NCBI RefSeq assembly: GCF_900013425.1
Contig: NZ_FBXK01000001.1
Coordinates: 470,001-534,000, forward strand
Direction: 5' to 3'
Length of the DNA: 64,000 bases
DNA from: Sphingobium sp. Z007
GTDB taxonomy: Bacteria > Pseudomonadota > Alphaproteobacteria > Sphingomonadales > Sphingomonadaceae
Position numbers and translations under genes: made by a program. The notes under the pieces were generated by a model, which saw nothing but the letters and a program-made list of their open reading frames with translations, was not told where the DNA came from and made no database searches. This document shows, one piece after another, positions 17,518 through 25,882 of the stretch (position 1 is the first letter of the stretch; each line of letters opens with the position of its first letter).

Positions 17518-17820
17518 ACGTCCCTGACGGCCGATCATGACTGGCGGCCCTTCCGCCTGGCGGTCGCGGCTTATCGCTGACGGAAAAGCCCGGTGCCGAT
17601 ATAAGCAGCTCTATTCAAACTTTGTGTCATAATTCAGTTTGGAGGACGGTAAACGCGAATTTGGACCCAAAAAAGCGCGGAAAACAGGCGATTTCTACGC
17701 CTGTAAGTCTCAATGGTCCGACCGATATTAGCGATTGACTAATCCCGTCCCGCAGTTACGTAATGGCCATACGCAATACGTATATCGCCGTAAGGCAGCG
17801 TATCAGGAGAGGGTAGTTTC
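17518..17820 (+). promoter_or_regulatory. Promoter region of the P450 gene with operator-like sites
   Basis: This 303-base stretch holds no gene. AATGGTCCGACC at 17712-17723 matches the dyads at 2531 and 11227. TTGACT at 17735-17740 is a possible -35 box shortly after it, which would suit an activator bound just upstream. TACGTATAT at 17777-17785 matches the centre of the merR dyad at 15627. The P450 start at 17821 follows AGGAGAGGG. The remaining bases show nothing further. Confidence 0.5.
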
Positions 17821-19122
17821 ATGGCGACTTCGCTGGATGCCGACGTGCGTCCCATCATCCCCGACGACATAGCCCGGATCGTTATCGCGCCCAAAAGCTA
17901 TACCGACGACGCGACCATTTATGGGGCGTTCAAGTGGCTGCGCGACAATATGCCGCTGGGGATCGCTCAGGTGCCGGGTTACGATCCGATCTGGGTCGTG
18001 ACTAAACATGCTGACATTAAGGAAGTGGAGCGCAACGGCAAGCTGTTCCACAATGCCGATCACAATCCGATTTTGGTCGATCAGGCGTCCGACGCTTTCA
18101 CGCGGGAAATCAATGGCGGGTCAATCCGCATCCTGTCGTCGCTGACCTATATGGACCCGCCCGAACATGCGTCCTACCGCACGCTGACGTCCAACTGGTT
18201 CCTGCCTGGCAAGATCAGCAAGCTGGAGGAACAGATCCGCGTCCTGGCGCGCCAGTCGGTCGACAATCTGCTGAGCTTCGATGGCGAATGTGATTTCGTC
18301 CGCGATTTCGCGCTGCATTATCCGTTGCGCGTCATCATGACGCTGTTCGGCGTGCCGCCGGAAGATGAACCGCGTATGCTCAAGCTGACGCAGGAATTTT
18401 TCGGCGTCCATGATCCCGAAGAACAGCGGCCCGAAATGGCGACCGACCCGGTGGTCGCGGCAAAGCAATGGGCGGCCTCGATCGAGGATTTCTACACTTA
18501 TTTCGACAAGCTGAGCGCCGATCGTCGTGAAAATCCGACCGACGACCTGCTGTCGCTGATCGCCAATTCCCGCATTAACGGCGCGCCGATCCCCCGTAAC
18601 GAGGCAAATGGCTATTATGTCGCGATCGCTACGGCAGGCCACGATACCACGTCGTCGTCCACCGCAGGCGGTTTGCACGGCATGATGCTCTATCCCGAAA
18701 ACTGGGCCAAAGTGAAGGCGGACCCTTCTCTCATCCCCGGCCTGGTGGACGAAGCGATCCGCTGGACCAGCCCTGTCAAGCATTTCATGCGCAACGCGAC
18801 CGCCGATACGCAGGTGCGCGGCATGGGCATTCGCGCGATGGAACGGCTGATGATTTGTTATCCGTCTGGTAACCGGGACGAGGCGGTCTTTGCCGACGCC
18901 GACCGTTTCGACATCACCCGGTCGCCCAATCCGCACATCGCCTTTGGCTTTGGCCCGCATATGTGCCTGGGGCAACATCTGGCCAAGCTGGAGATGCGCG
19001 TCCTGTTCGAGGAACTGCTGCCGCATCTCGAATCGGTCGAGTTGGCGGGCGACCCGCGCATGGTCGAGACCAATTTCGTCGGCGGGTACAAGGCGTTGCC
19101 GATCCGCTTCACCCGAAGCTGA
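17821..19122 (+). CDS. Cytochrome P450, CYP108-like (P450terp family)
   Basis: A 433-residue soluble bacterial P450. The I-helix motif AGHDTTSS is at about 272-279, the ExxR motif is EAIR at 311-314, and the haem loop FGFGPHMCLG places the axial ligand at Cys382. Long stretches match alpha-terpineol hydroxylase CYP108A1 as I remember it: the opening IIPDDIARIVI, the segment YYVAIATAGHDTTSSS, and the end through CLGQHLAKLEM to NFVGGYKALPIRFT. A CYP108 member in Novosphingobium binds aromatic hydrocarbons, so terpenoid or alkyl-aromatic hydroxylation is likely. No 2Fe-2S redoxin or redoxin reductase of the P450 type lies nearby, unlike the terp operon. It is followed by a terminator and an aldehyde dehydrogenase gene. 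Confidence 0.92.
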   Translation: MATSLDADVRPIIPDDIARIVIAPKSYTDDATIYGAFKWLRDNMPLGIAQVPGYDPIWVVTKHADIKEVERNGKLFHNADHNPILVDQASDAFTREINGGSIRILSSLTYMDPPEHASYRTLTSNWFLPGKISKLEEQIRVLARQSVDNLLSFDGECDFVRDFALHYPLRVIMTLFGVPPEDEPRMLKLTQEFFGVHDPEEQRPEMATDPVVAAKQWAASIEDFYTYFDKLSADRRENPTDDLLSLIANSRINGAPIPRNEANGYYVAIATAGHDTTSSSTAGGLHGMMLYPENWAKVKADPSLIPGLVDEAIRWTSPVKHFMRNATADTQVRGMGIRAMERLMICYPSGNRDEAVFADADRFDITRSPNPHIAFGFGPHMCLGQHLAKLEMRVLFEELLPHLESVELAGDPRMVETNFVGGYKALPIRFTRS

Positions 19123-19137
19123 ACCCTCTCCCCCTGG

Positions 19138-19176
19138 GCCGCGCCCGGAAAAGGCGGGCGCGGCTCTTTCTTTTTT
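19138..19176 (+). terminator. Rho-independent terminator after the P450 gene
   Basis: GCCGCGCCCG and CGGGCGCGGC form a perfect 10-bp stem with loop GAAAAGG, followed by TCTTTCTTTTTT. It is the best terminator in the window and separates P450 from the aldehyde dehydrogenase, perhaps giving much more P450 mRNA. Confidence 0.9.
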
Positions 19177-19195
19177 ACGCGCGGAGACTGTTTCC

Positions 19196-20704
19196 ATGAA
19201 TGCACCAACCACCATCGCCGCGGGACTGCATGGCGAGCCGGGATTTGAAGTTCGTCTGCCATCGCAAAAGATGCTGATCGGCGGGGCTTGGGAAGATGCC
19301 GGGGACGGTCGCACCATCGCAGTGGAGGATCCCGCCACGGGCGAGGCTTTCGCGACCGTTCCTGCGGGCACGGCGGCTGATGTGGACCGGGCGGTTACGA
19401 AGGCGCGGGCGGCGTTCGAATCCGCAGCGTGGAGCCGGATGCGTCCGCTCGATCGCGGCAAGATCATCGAGGCGATCGCGCGCAAGATCGAGGATCATGC
19501 GCAGGAACTGGCGCTGCTCGAAAGCTATGACAATGGCAAGGCAGTGCATCATGCGCTGGCCGTGGACGTGCCCGCTGCCGTCGATATTTTTCGCTACATG
19601 GCGGGCTGGGCGTCGAAAATCTATGGCCAGGTAAACCCGATTTCGGGCGATGGCCGTCAATATCACAGCTATTCGGTGCGCGAACCGATCGGCGTCGTTG
19701 GGCAGATCGTGCCGTGGAACTATCCGCTGGCCATGGCCGCGTGGAAGATCGCATCGGCATTGGCGGCAGGGTGCACCATCGTGCTCAAGCCGTCGGAAGT
19801 CACGCCCCTGACCGCGCTGCGTCTTGCCGAACTGGCGCTGGAGGCAGGGCTGCCCGAAGGCGTGCTGAACATCGTCACCGGCTATGGCCATGAAGCGGGG
19901 CAGGCGCTGGTTGAACATCCCGGCATCGACAAGATCGCCTTCACCGGCTCGACCCGCGTGGGCAAGCAGATCGTCCAGACCTGCGCGAAGGATCTCAAGC
20001 GGGTTACGCTCGAACTGGGCGGCAAGTCGCCCTCGCTGATCTTTGCCGACGCGGACCTCGACAAGGCGGCGATCGGTGCGGCGCTGGCCATCTTCTTCAA
20101 CAGCGGTCAGGTATGCCTCGCGGCATCGCGCCTCTATGTCGAACGTTCGGTGTTCGACAAGGTGGTCGACGGCGTGGCCCAGGTCGCCAAGACGTTCAAG
20201 CTGGGCCATGGGCGCGATCCCGACACGATGTTGGGGCCATTGGTGTCCAAGGTGCAACAGGGCCGGGTGCTCGATTATATCGAACAGGGCAAGGCGAGCG
20301 GCGCGGACCTGGTCACCGGCGGCGGCACCGGTGGTCGCGACGGCTATTTCGTCGAGCCGACCATCTTCGCCAATCCCGACGCCGACGCCAGCATCGTGCG
20401 GGAGGAGATTTTCGGCCCGGTGCTGGTCGCCACGCCGTTCGACGATGTCGAGGAAGTGGTCCGTCAAGCCAACGACACCCGTTACGGCCTGGCCGCGAAT
20501 ATCTGGACCCGCGACCTGTCGCGTGCGCACCTGACCGCGCGCAAATTGCAGGCGGGTACGGTGTGGATCAACACCCACGGCATGAACGACCCGTCGGCGC
20601 CCTTTGGCGGCGTCAAGGAATCGGGCTGGGGCCGCGAAGTCGGCGAGGAAGGCGTGCTGCATTATACCGAAACCAAGACGGTCACGGCGCTGCTGGACGA
20701 CTGA
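19196..20704 (+). CDS. NAD(P)-dependent aldehyde dehydrogenase
   Basis: A 502-residue aldehyde dehydrogenase starting at ATG 19196 after GGAG. The upstream open frame is antisense or out of frame to P450 and is not used. IVPWNYPLAM (about 171-180), VTLELGGKSPS with Glu273 and NSGQVCLAA with Cys307 complete the active site; the C-terminus has FGGVKESGWGREVG. It is similar to betaine-aldehyde and phenylacetaldehyde-type enzymes. Placed after the P450 and ahead of alcohol dehydrogenase and kinase genes, it could oxidise an aldehyde made from the P450 product, as TerpB does in the terpineol operon, but this is an analogy. Confidence 0.92.
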   Translation: MNAPTTIAAGLHGEPGFEVRLPSQKMLIGGAWEDAGDGRTIAVEDPATGEAFATVPAGTAADVDRAVTKARAAFESAAWSRMRPLDRGKIIEAIARKIEDHAQELALLESYDNGKAVHHALAVDVPAAVDIFRYMAGWASKIYGQVNPISGDGRQYHSYSVREPIGVVGQIVPWNYPLAMAAWKIASALAAGCTIVLKPSEVTPLTALRLAELALEAGLPEGVLNIVTGYGHEAGQALVEHPGIDKIAFTGSTRVGKQIVQTCAKDLKRVTLELGGKSPSLIFADADLDKAAIGAALAIFFNSGQVCLAASRLYVERSVFDKVVDGVAQVAKTFKLGHGRDPDTMLGPLVSKVQQGRVLDYIEQGKASGADLVTGGGTGGRDGYFVEPTIFANPDADASIVREEIFGPVLVATPFDDVEEVVRQANDTRYGLAANIWTRDLSRAHLTARKLQAGTVWINTHGMNDPSAPFGGVKESGWGREVGEEGVLHYTETKTVTALLDD

Positions 20705-20767
20705 GCCGATATTCATCTGAAAATACGCAAAAAATCATCAACTAAAATCACAATTGGAGGGGAAAAA

Positions 20768-23155
20768 ATGAAGACGAATTTTTCACGGCTGATGCGTTCG
20801 GCGGGCGTGGTCGGGCTGGTCGCGGCCAGCCCTGCCTTCGCGCAGGATCAGGCGGCGCCCCAATCGGCCGCCACCGCATCGACACCGCAACCATCGACCG
20901 ACGGTGAAATCATCGTGACCGCCAACAAGCGGTCGGAAAATATCAACAAGGTCGGCCTGTCCATCACAGCGGTATCAGGCGAAGCGCTCGAAAACCGCAA
21001 GGTCACCTCGCTGGAAGATATTGCCAGCGTCGTGCCGGGCCTCGCCTTTGCATCGAGCACCGCCAATACGCCGATCTTCACCTTGCGCGGCGTGGGTTTC
21101 AACGAAAGCTCGCTGGGCGTCTATCCGGCGGTCAGCGTCTATCTCGACCAGACACCGCTGCCTTTCCCGGTAATGGCCAGCCATACCGCTTTCGACCTGG
21201 AACGGGTGGAAGTGCTCAAGGGACCGCAGGGCACGCTGTTCGGCCAGAATTCGACAGGCGGCGCGATCAACTATATCGCCGCCAAGCCAACATCCTCATT
21301 CGAGGCTGGCGGCGACATCAGCTATGGCCGGTTCAACCAGGTGGACGGCAATGTCTTCATCAGTGGACCAATCACGCAAAATCTGCGCTTTCGTGTCGCC
21401 GGAACGGCGCTGCACGCCGACGACTGGCAGCAAAGCTACACCCGCAACGACAAGCTGGGCGAGCAGGAATATTATGCCGGACGCTTCCTCTTGGACTGGA
21501 CGCCTGCCGACACGGTGCGCTTTGCGCTGAACATCAACGGGTGGCGCGACAAGTCCGATCCGCAGGCGCAACAACTGGTGCTCAAATTCGGCCAGATTCC
21601 CGCCTTTGCCAAGCCTGAACTGCTGAGCTATCCGTTCGCGCCCAACAATGCGCGGGCAGCCGATTGGTCGACCGGCACGCTTCGCCCGCGTGCGGATCGC
21701 AAATTCTTCCAGGCGGCGCTGCGCAGCGACATCGACCTGAGCGATAATCTGACGCTGACGTCGCTGACATCCTATGACGATTACAAGCAGGATCAGGTCA
21801 CCGACGGCGACGGCATGAACCTGATCGTGTTCGATCTGGAACGCAATGACGGCTATATTCATTCCTTCAATCAGGAACTGCGTCTGGCCAACGACCAGTC
21901 CGGCACCTTCCGCTGGATATTGGGTGCGAATTATGAAAAGAGCACGACCTTCGAAAATCAGGTTCTGCGCTATATCGACAGCACCAACTTCAATCCCAAT
22001 AACCTGTTCATCAACGCCAGCGGCGTGACCAATAAGCAGAAGATCGAAAATTACGCCTTCTTCGGCAACGCAGAATTCAAGCTGACCGAAGAACTCACGC
22101 TCAAGGGCGCGGCGCGCTATACCAAGAGCCGCAACAACGCGAACATCTGCGGCTATGCGGCGGGCGATGGCAATGTCGCCGACCTGTTCAACCTGCTCGG
22201 ATCGCTGCTGGGCAGCGTGCCCTTCACCCCGATCGGCAACACGGACTGCTATTCGCTGAACGAAAACAACGTGCCCGGCCAGCCCTATGTCAGGACGCTG
22301 GAAGAGGATAATGTCTCGTGGCGCGTTGGCCTGGATTATCAGGTAACCCCGCAGACGCTGGTCTATGCCAACGCATCGCGCGGGTACAAGGCCGGTTCCT
22401 ATCCCAGCCTGGCAGCCGCGACCTATACCGCGCTTTCGCCTGTGACGCAGGAATCGGTCACGGCCTATGAGGCAGGCGTAAAGACGCAACTGTTCGATCG
22501 CATGGTCTCGCTCAACTTCGCGGCTTTCTATTATGATTATCGCGACAAGCAGATCCGCGGCAAGACGCCGGACCCGATCTTCGGTATTCTCGACGTGCTG
22601 GTCAATGTGCCCAAATCGCGCATTCAGGGGGCAGAGGCCGATGTCACCTTCCGCCCGGTCGAAGGGCTGACGATCGCAGCGGCGGGCACCTATCTGGACT
22701 CCAAGGTGAAGCGCTATACGGGCGTAAACGTGATTGGCGTGAACAATGATTTCAACGGCGATCCGTTGCCGTTCACGCCCAAATGGTCGGGTTCGCTGAA
22801 CGTCGATTACAAGGTCGAAATGCCCGATGGCGGCGCGCCCTTCTTCGGCTTCACCATCGCCAGCCGCAGCGCGTCGGATGCAACCCTGGGCGGTCGCCGG
22901 ATCACATTCCCGGCATCGCCCGCGACGATCCTCAAGCCTGGGGTCGATTATATCTACAAGATCAACGGCTATACGACGGTCGATGGTCGCGTCGGCTATG
23001 TGGCGCGCGACGAACGCTGGCGGGTCAGCCTGTGGGCCAAGAATATTTTTAACGCCTATTATTGGACCAACGTCATCCCTGCCAATGACAGTTCCGCCCG
23101 GTTTGCCGGCCGGCCTGCGACCTATGGCGTGACGGTTGGTTTCAACTTCAAATAA
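20768..23155 (+). CDS. TonB-dependent outer-membrane receptor
   Basis: A 795-residue receptor with AGGAGG-like GGAGGGG ahead of ATG 20768. The signal peptide runs to PAFAQD. GEIIVTANKRSENINKVGLSITAV is the N-terminal plug start, and VEVLKGPQGTLFGQNSTGGAINYI is the plug core shared with sphingomonad carbon-source receptors. The barrel ends in TYGVTVGFNFK with the terminal aromatic residue. It probably brings in the hydrophobic compound used by the P450 and downstream enzymes. A strong terminator follows 5 bases after the stop, so the kinase-module genes after it may be expressed at a lower level or from a separate promoter. Confidence 0.92.
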   Translation: MKTNFSRLMRSAGVVGLVAASPAFAQDQAAPQSAATASTPQPSTDGEIIVTANKRSENINKVGLSITAVSGEALENRKVTSLEDIASVVPGLAFASSTANTPIFTLRGVGFNESSLGVYPAVSVYLDQTPLPFPVMASHTAFDLERVEVLKGPQGTLFGQNSTGGAINYIAAKPTSSFEAGGDISYGRFNQVDGNVFISGPITQNLRFRVAGTALHADDWQQSYTRNDKLGEQEYYAGRFLLDWTPADTVRFALNINGWRDKSDPQAQQLVLKFGQIPAFAKPELLSYPFAPNNARAADWSTGTLRPRADRKFFQAALRSDIDLSDNLTLTSLTSYDDYKQDQVTDGDGMNLIVFDLERNDGYIHSFNQELRLANDQSGTFRWILGANYEKSTTFENQVLRYIDSTNFNPNNLFINASGVTNKQKIENYAFFGNAEFKLTEELTLKGAARYTKSRNNANICGYAAGDGNVADLFNLLGSLLGSVPFTPIGNTDCYSLNENNVPGQPYVRTLEEDNVSWRVGLDYQVTPQTLVYANASRGYKAGSYPSLAAATYTALSPVTQESVTAYEAGVKTQLFDRMVSLNFAAFYYDYRDKQIRGKTPDPIFGILDVLVNVPKSRIQGAEADVTFRPVEGLTIAAAGTYLDSKVKRYTGVNVIGVNNDFNGDPLPFTPKWSGSLNVDYKVEMPDGGAPFFGFTIASRSASDATLGGRRITFPASPATILKPGVDYIYKINGYTTVDGRVGYVARDERWRVSLWAKNIFNAYYWTNVIPANDSSARFAGRPATYGVTVGFNFK

Positions 23156-23160
23156 CAGCC

Positions 23161-23194
23161 GACGCGGCCGCTTCCCGGCGGCCGCGTCATTTTC
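23161..23194 (+). terminator. Terminator after the TonB receptor gene
   Basis: GACGCGGCCGC pairs perfectly with GCGGCCGCGTC around TTCCCG, followed by ATTTTC. It lies between the receptor and the first gene of the duplicated kinase module. Confidence 0.75.
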
Positions 23195-23218
23195 GCGTCC
23201 GTGCATTGAGGAAAGAAT

Positions 23219-24145
23219 ATGGAACTCACCACCGCCTATATGACCGAAAATTGTGAGCGCTATATTCCCAATCCGGCGATCCCAAAGTGGAACCAGAGCT
23301 ATTATTTCAACTTCTATGACCGCAAGGCGAAACTGGGTGCGTTCATTCGCGTCGGCATCATGGAAAATCTGGGCGAAACCAACGGTTTCGCTATCTTCTT
23401 CAAGGACGGAAAGCCGCTGTTCACGCGGGTGAACATGCAGTTGCCCTATACGTCCGACCGGCTGGACCCCGGCCTGGAGGTGGCAGGGGTACGCATGGAG
23501 GCGATCAGGTCGCTCCAGACCTGCCGCATCCGCATCGACCTGGAAGATTTCGGCGCGGATCTGGAATGGGATCTGCGCTTTCCGATGGGCGACAGCATCG
23601 TCCCCAGCACCGAAGGCGACGATGCGATCGCGCGTGAACTGGCCTATATTCACCTGGAAGGCACCTGCAACGTCACCGGCACCGTGCGCCTGCGCAGCGG
23701 AGAGATAATCACGATCGACGATAGCGGTTTCCGCGACGTCAGCTGCGGGCCGCGCAACTGGGCCGGGGTGCAACATTACCGCCTTGCCTGGCCGATTTTC
23801 GACAACGGCATGGCCTGCGTCGCTGTCCACGCCATCACGGAACATGGCCATAGCTATCAAAAAATCCTGCACGACGGAAAACGCTGGCACAATATCGGCA
23901 AGGTCGAGGAAACGATCACGTTCGAAGATGATGATCTGGGCTTTCGCCACGTCCACTGGAAAGTGTGGGACGAGGATGAAAAGCTGTGGGAATTTAACGG
24001 CACGCCGCTATTCCGCTGGCAATTCCCCTTCGACACCTTCGTCATGGTCGAACAGATGATGGAATATAGACTGGTGGACGGGACCATCGGCTATGGCATG
24101 GGCGAGGGCGGGTTCCGCTTTCCCTGGGAAGGGAATGGCAACTAA
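23219..24145 (+). CDS. CrtC/DUF7064-like beta-barrel protein, module copy 1
   Basis: A 308-residue protein without signal peptide. RDVSCGPRNWAGVQHYRLAWPIF (about residues 172-194) fits the conserved RDxSxGPRxWxxxQHY pattern of DUF7064/7065 proteins, which resemble the lipocalin-like CrtC/AttH fold. CrtC hydrates carotenoid double bonds, so a hydratase or binding role for a terpenoid-like ligand is conceivable but unproven. AGGAAAG precedes the ATG. Its stop overlaps the next start as TAATG, so it is tightly coupled to the kinase gene. A paralogue occupies the same position in the second copy of the module at 25883. Similar proteins often sit beside APH-type kinases in sphingomonad and actinobacterial catabolic clusters, to my knowledge. 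Confidence 0.75.
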   Translation: MELTTAYMTENCERYIPNPAIPKWNQSYYFNFYDRKAKLGAFIRVGIMENLGETNGFAIFFKDGKPLFTRVNMQLPYTSDRLDPGLEVAGVRMEAIRSLQTCRIRIDLEDFGADLEWDLRFPMGDSIVPSTEGDDAIARELAYIHLEGTCNVTGTVRLRSGEIITIDDSGFRDVSCGPRNWAGVQHYRLAWPIFDNGMACVAVHAITEHGHSYQKILHDGKRWHNIGKVEETITFEDDDLGFRHVHWKVWDEDEKLWEFNGTPLFRWQFPFDTFVMVEQMMEYRLVDGTIGYGMGEGGFRFPWEGNGN

Positions 24146-25326
24146 TGTCCGACACGCTCGCCGCCCGTCCGGTGCTGGACATCGACATCTGGGACCGCGA
24201 TGACATGGAGCCGCGTGTCCGGGAGATACTCGACCGGACCGTGCGCGACCGTGTGAAGGGACCATATGCGGCCAGGACCGAAGCGCAGGTCGTCGCCATG
24301 CTGGAAAATTATTTCGCGGTAACCGAGGGGCTGGAGGACATCACCATATCCGACGTTGCGCGGATGGCAGGTGGTGCATCGAAAGAGCAATTTGCGTTTC
24401 TGTTGCGGCACAAGGGCGACGAGACGGGCGAAAAGCTGGTACTGCGCATGGACCCGCTCGAGGCGATTTCGCAGACCTGCCGGGGGCGCGAGGCGCAGGT
24501 GCATGTTGCGTTCGCCGACGTCCTGCCGGTCGCATCAGTGCGCAGCGTGGACGCTGATGGCGACATATTGGGCCAGCCTGCCATCATCCTTGGTTTCGTC
24601 GAGGGCGTGACCGAACCGACGCAGGGCACGGGCCATGGCTTTTCCGGTATCGGCACCCGTTATGACGATTGGGCGGCCAAGCTGGCACCGCAATTCATCG
24701 ACGCGCTGGCACAGGTGCACCGGTTCGATTGGCGCACGGTCGACCTGTCCTATTATGCCGCGCCGCAACCCGGCACGCGGCAGGCGGCGATCTGGCAGGT
24801 CAACTGGTGGTCGCAGGTGTGGTGGGACGGCGTGGTACAGCCTGTCGCCATGGTCACCTATGCCGAACGATGGCTACGCGAAAATGCGCCGGTCTGCGAT
24901 CAGCCGGTGATGTGCCACAGCGACCTGCGGCTGGGCAATTTCATGTTCGAGGAACCCAGCGGCAAGTTCACCGCTGTCCTCGACTGGGAACTGGCGCATA
25001 TCGGGGATTTTCATGAAGACATCGCCTGGGCCATCCAGCGCCTGTTCGGCACCTGGACGGACGATGGCATTTTTCTGGTGTGCGGGCTAATCGCGCGGGA
25101 CGAATTTCTGCGCGCCTATGAAGCGGCATCGGGCAACCGGATCGATCCGGTCAAGCTGCGCTATTATGAGGTGCTTAACGCCTACAAGTGCGCGGTGATC
25201 GACCTGGGTCAGGCGATGCGGGCGGCCACCGAAAGCAATAATCACCAGGACATCATCCTGACATGGCTGGGTTCGGCAGGGGCCGTCTTCCTGGAACAAC
25301 TCGTCACGCTCATTCGGGAGGCCTGA
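24145..25326 (+). CDS. APH-family phosphotransferase (ACAD10/11- or LvaA-like kinase), module copy 1
   Basis: A 393-residue protein with the protein-kinase-like APH fold. GGASKEQFAFLL is the nucleotide loop region, LVLRMDP follows where the ATP-binding strand is, CHSDLRLGNFMFEE is the Brenner catalytic motif (HxDxxxxN), and VLDWELAHIGD carries the metal-binding acid. This is the type found fused to acyl-CoA dehydrogenases in ACAD10/11 and as the LvaA kinase of levulinate catabolism, which phosphorylates 4-hydroxyacyl-CoA. Antibiotic resistance is unlikely in this context. It overlaps the preceding gene by one base and is followed 3 bp later by a small LvaB-like partner. A close paralogue lies at 26830. 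Confidence 0.85.
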   Translation: MSDTLAARPVLDIDIWDRDDMEPRVREILDRTVRDRVKGPYAARTEAQVVAMLENYFAVTEGLEDITISDVARMAGGASKEQFAFLLRHKGDETGEKLVLRMDPLEAISQTCRGREAQVHVAFADVLPVASVRSVDADGDILGQPAIILGFVEGVTEPTQGTGHGFSGIGTRYDDWAAKLAPQFIDALAQVHRFDWRTVDLSYYAAPQPGTRQAAIWQVNWWSQVWWDGVVQPVAMVTYAERWLRENAPVCDQPVMCHSDLRLGNFMFEEPSGKFTAVLDWELAHIGDFHEDIAWAIQRLFGTWTDDGIFLVCGLIARDEFLRAYEAASGNRIDPVKLRYYEVLNAYKCAVIDLGQAMRAATESNNHQDIILTWLGSAGAVFLEQLVTLIREA

Positions 25327-25329
25327 TCC

Positions 25330-25842
25330 ATGCTGCCCAATATTGACCTGCGCATTGCCAATATGACGAAGGCGTTGGAACAGGTGATCCTACCTGCGCT
25401 GCCACGCGAACAAAGGCTGGCGCGGGATCAGGCGATGCTGGTCGTCGGCCAGTTGCGCATGATGAGCCAGCAATGGAAATCGGCGCTGCGCTATGAAGCG
25501 CTGTCGCTGGACGAATTGATCGTGCTGGCCCGCGCGCTGGCAGGCGAAGCGCCCGCCTCGATCGGCGAACCGCTCGAAGCGGCGCTGGCTGTGGCGCAGG
25601 ATTGCGACCGCACCAGCATCACCGCGCTGGAGCAGGCAAGCATCGCCCTGGGTCATGCGGTGGATATAGCGATATTGGGCGGGGCGGATCATCTGCCCCT
25701 TTCACCCGCTGCGACCGAAGCAGTGCTCGATTATGGGTTGCGCCACGCCCGGCGCGAACGGACCTGGTTCAAGGCGAACCAGATGGATCCCGACCAGGGC
25801 GACCTGCCCGACATAGCGGCGATGCTGGCCGCTGCCGACTGA
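25330..25842 (+). CDS. Small kinase-partner protein (LvaB/DUF6285-like), module copy 1
   Basis: A 170-residue, mostly helical acidic protein opening MLPNIDLRIANMTKALEQVILPAL. No catalytic motif is visible. It lies 3 bp after the kinase gene, and its paralogue at 28006 stands in the same place, so the two-gene pairing is conserved inside this window. In the Pseudomonas putida levulinate pathway the LvaA kinase needs a small neighbour protein, LvaB. I place this protein in the same class, probably the family called DUF6285, by gene order and size rather than by a search. The last third contains RRERTWFKANQMDPD, also conserved in the paralogue (TRERTWFAATGLDPD). Confidence 0.75.
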   Translation: MLPNIDLRIANMTKALEQVILPALPREQRLARDQAMLVVGQLRMMSQQWKSALRYEALSLDELIVLARALAGEAPASIGEPLEAALAVAQDCDRTSITALEQASIALGHAVDIAILGGADHLPLSPAATEAVLDYGLRHARRERTWFKANQMDPDQGDLPDIAAMLAAAD

Positions 25843-25882
25843 CGATAGCGATAATGACAGGACATGGAGGGAGTTGCTTGCG

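Noticed and set aside
16405..17538. 377-codon minus-strand frame as a full alcohol dehydrogenase
   Set aside because: Only the last 125 codons have dehydrogenase homology; the front two-thirds is antisense to the second merR copy.
21296..23956. 886-codon minus-strand open frame opposite the TonB receptor gene
   Set aside because: Composition-driven shadow in GC-rich DNA; the plus-strand receptor has clear family motifs and a ribosome site, and the antisense product has no recognisable domain.
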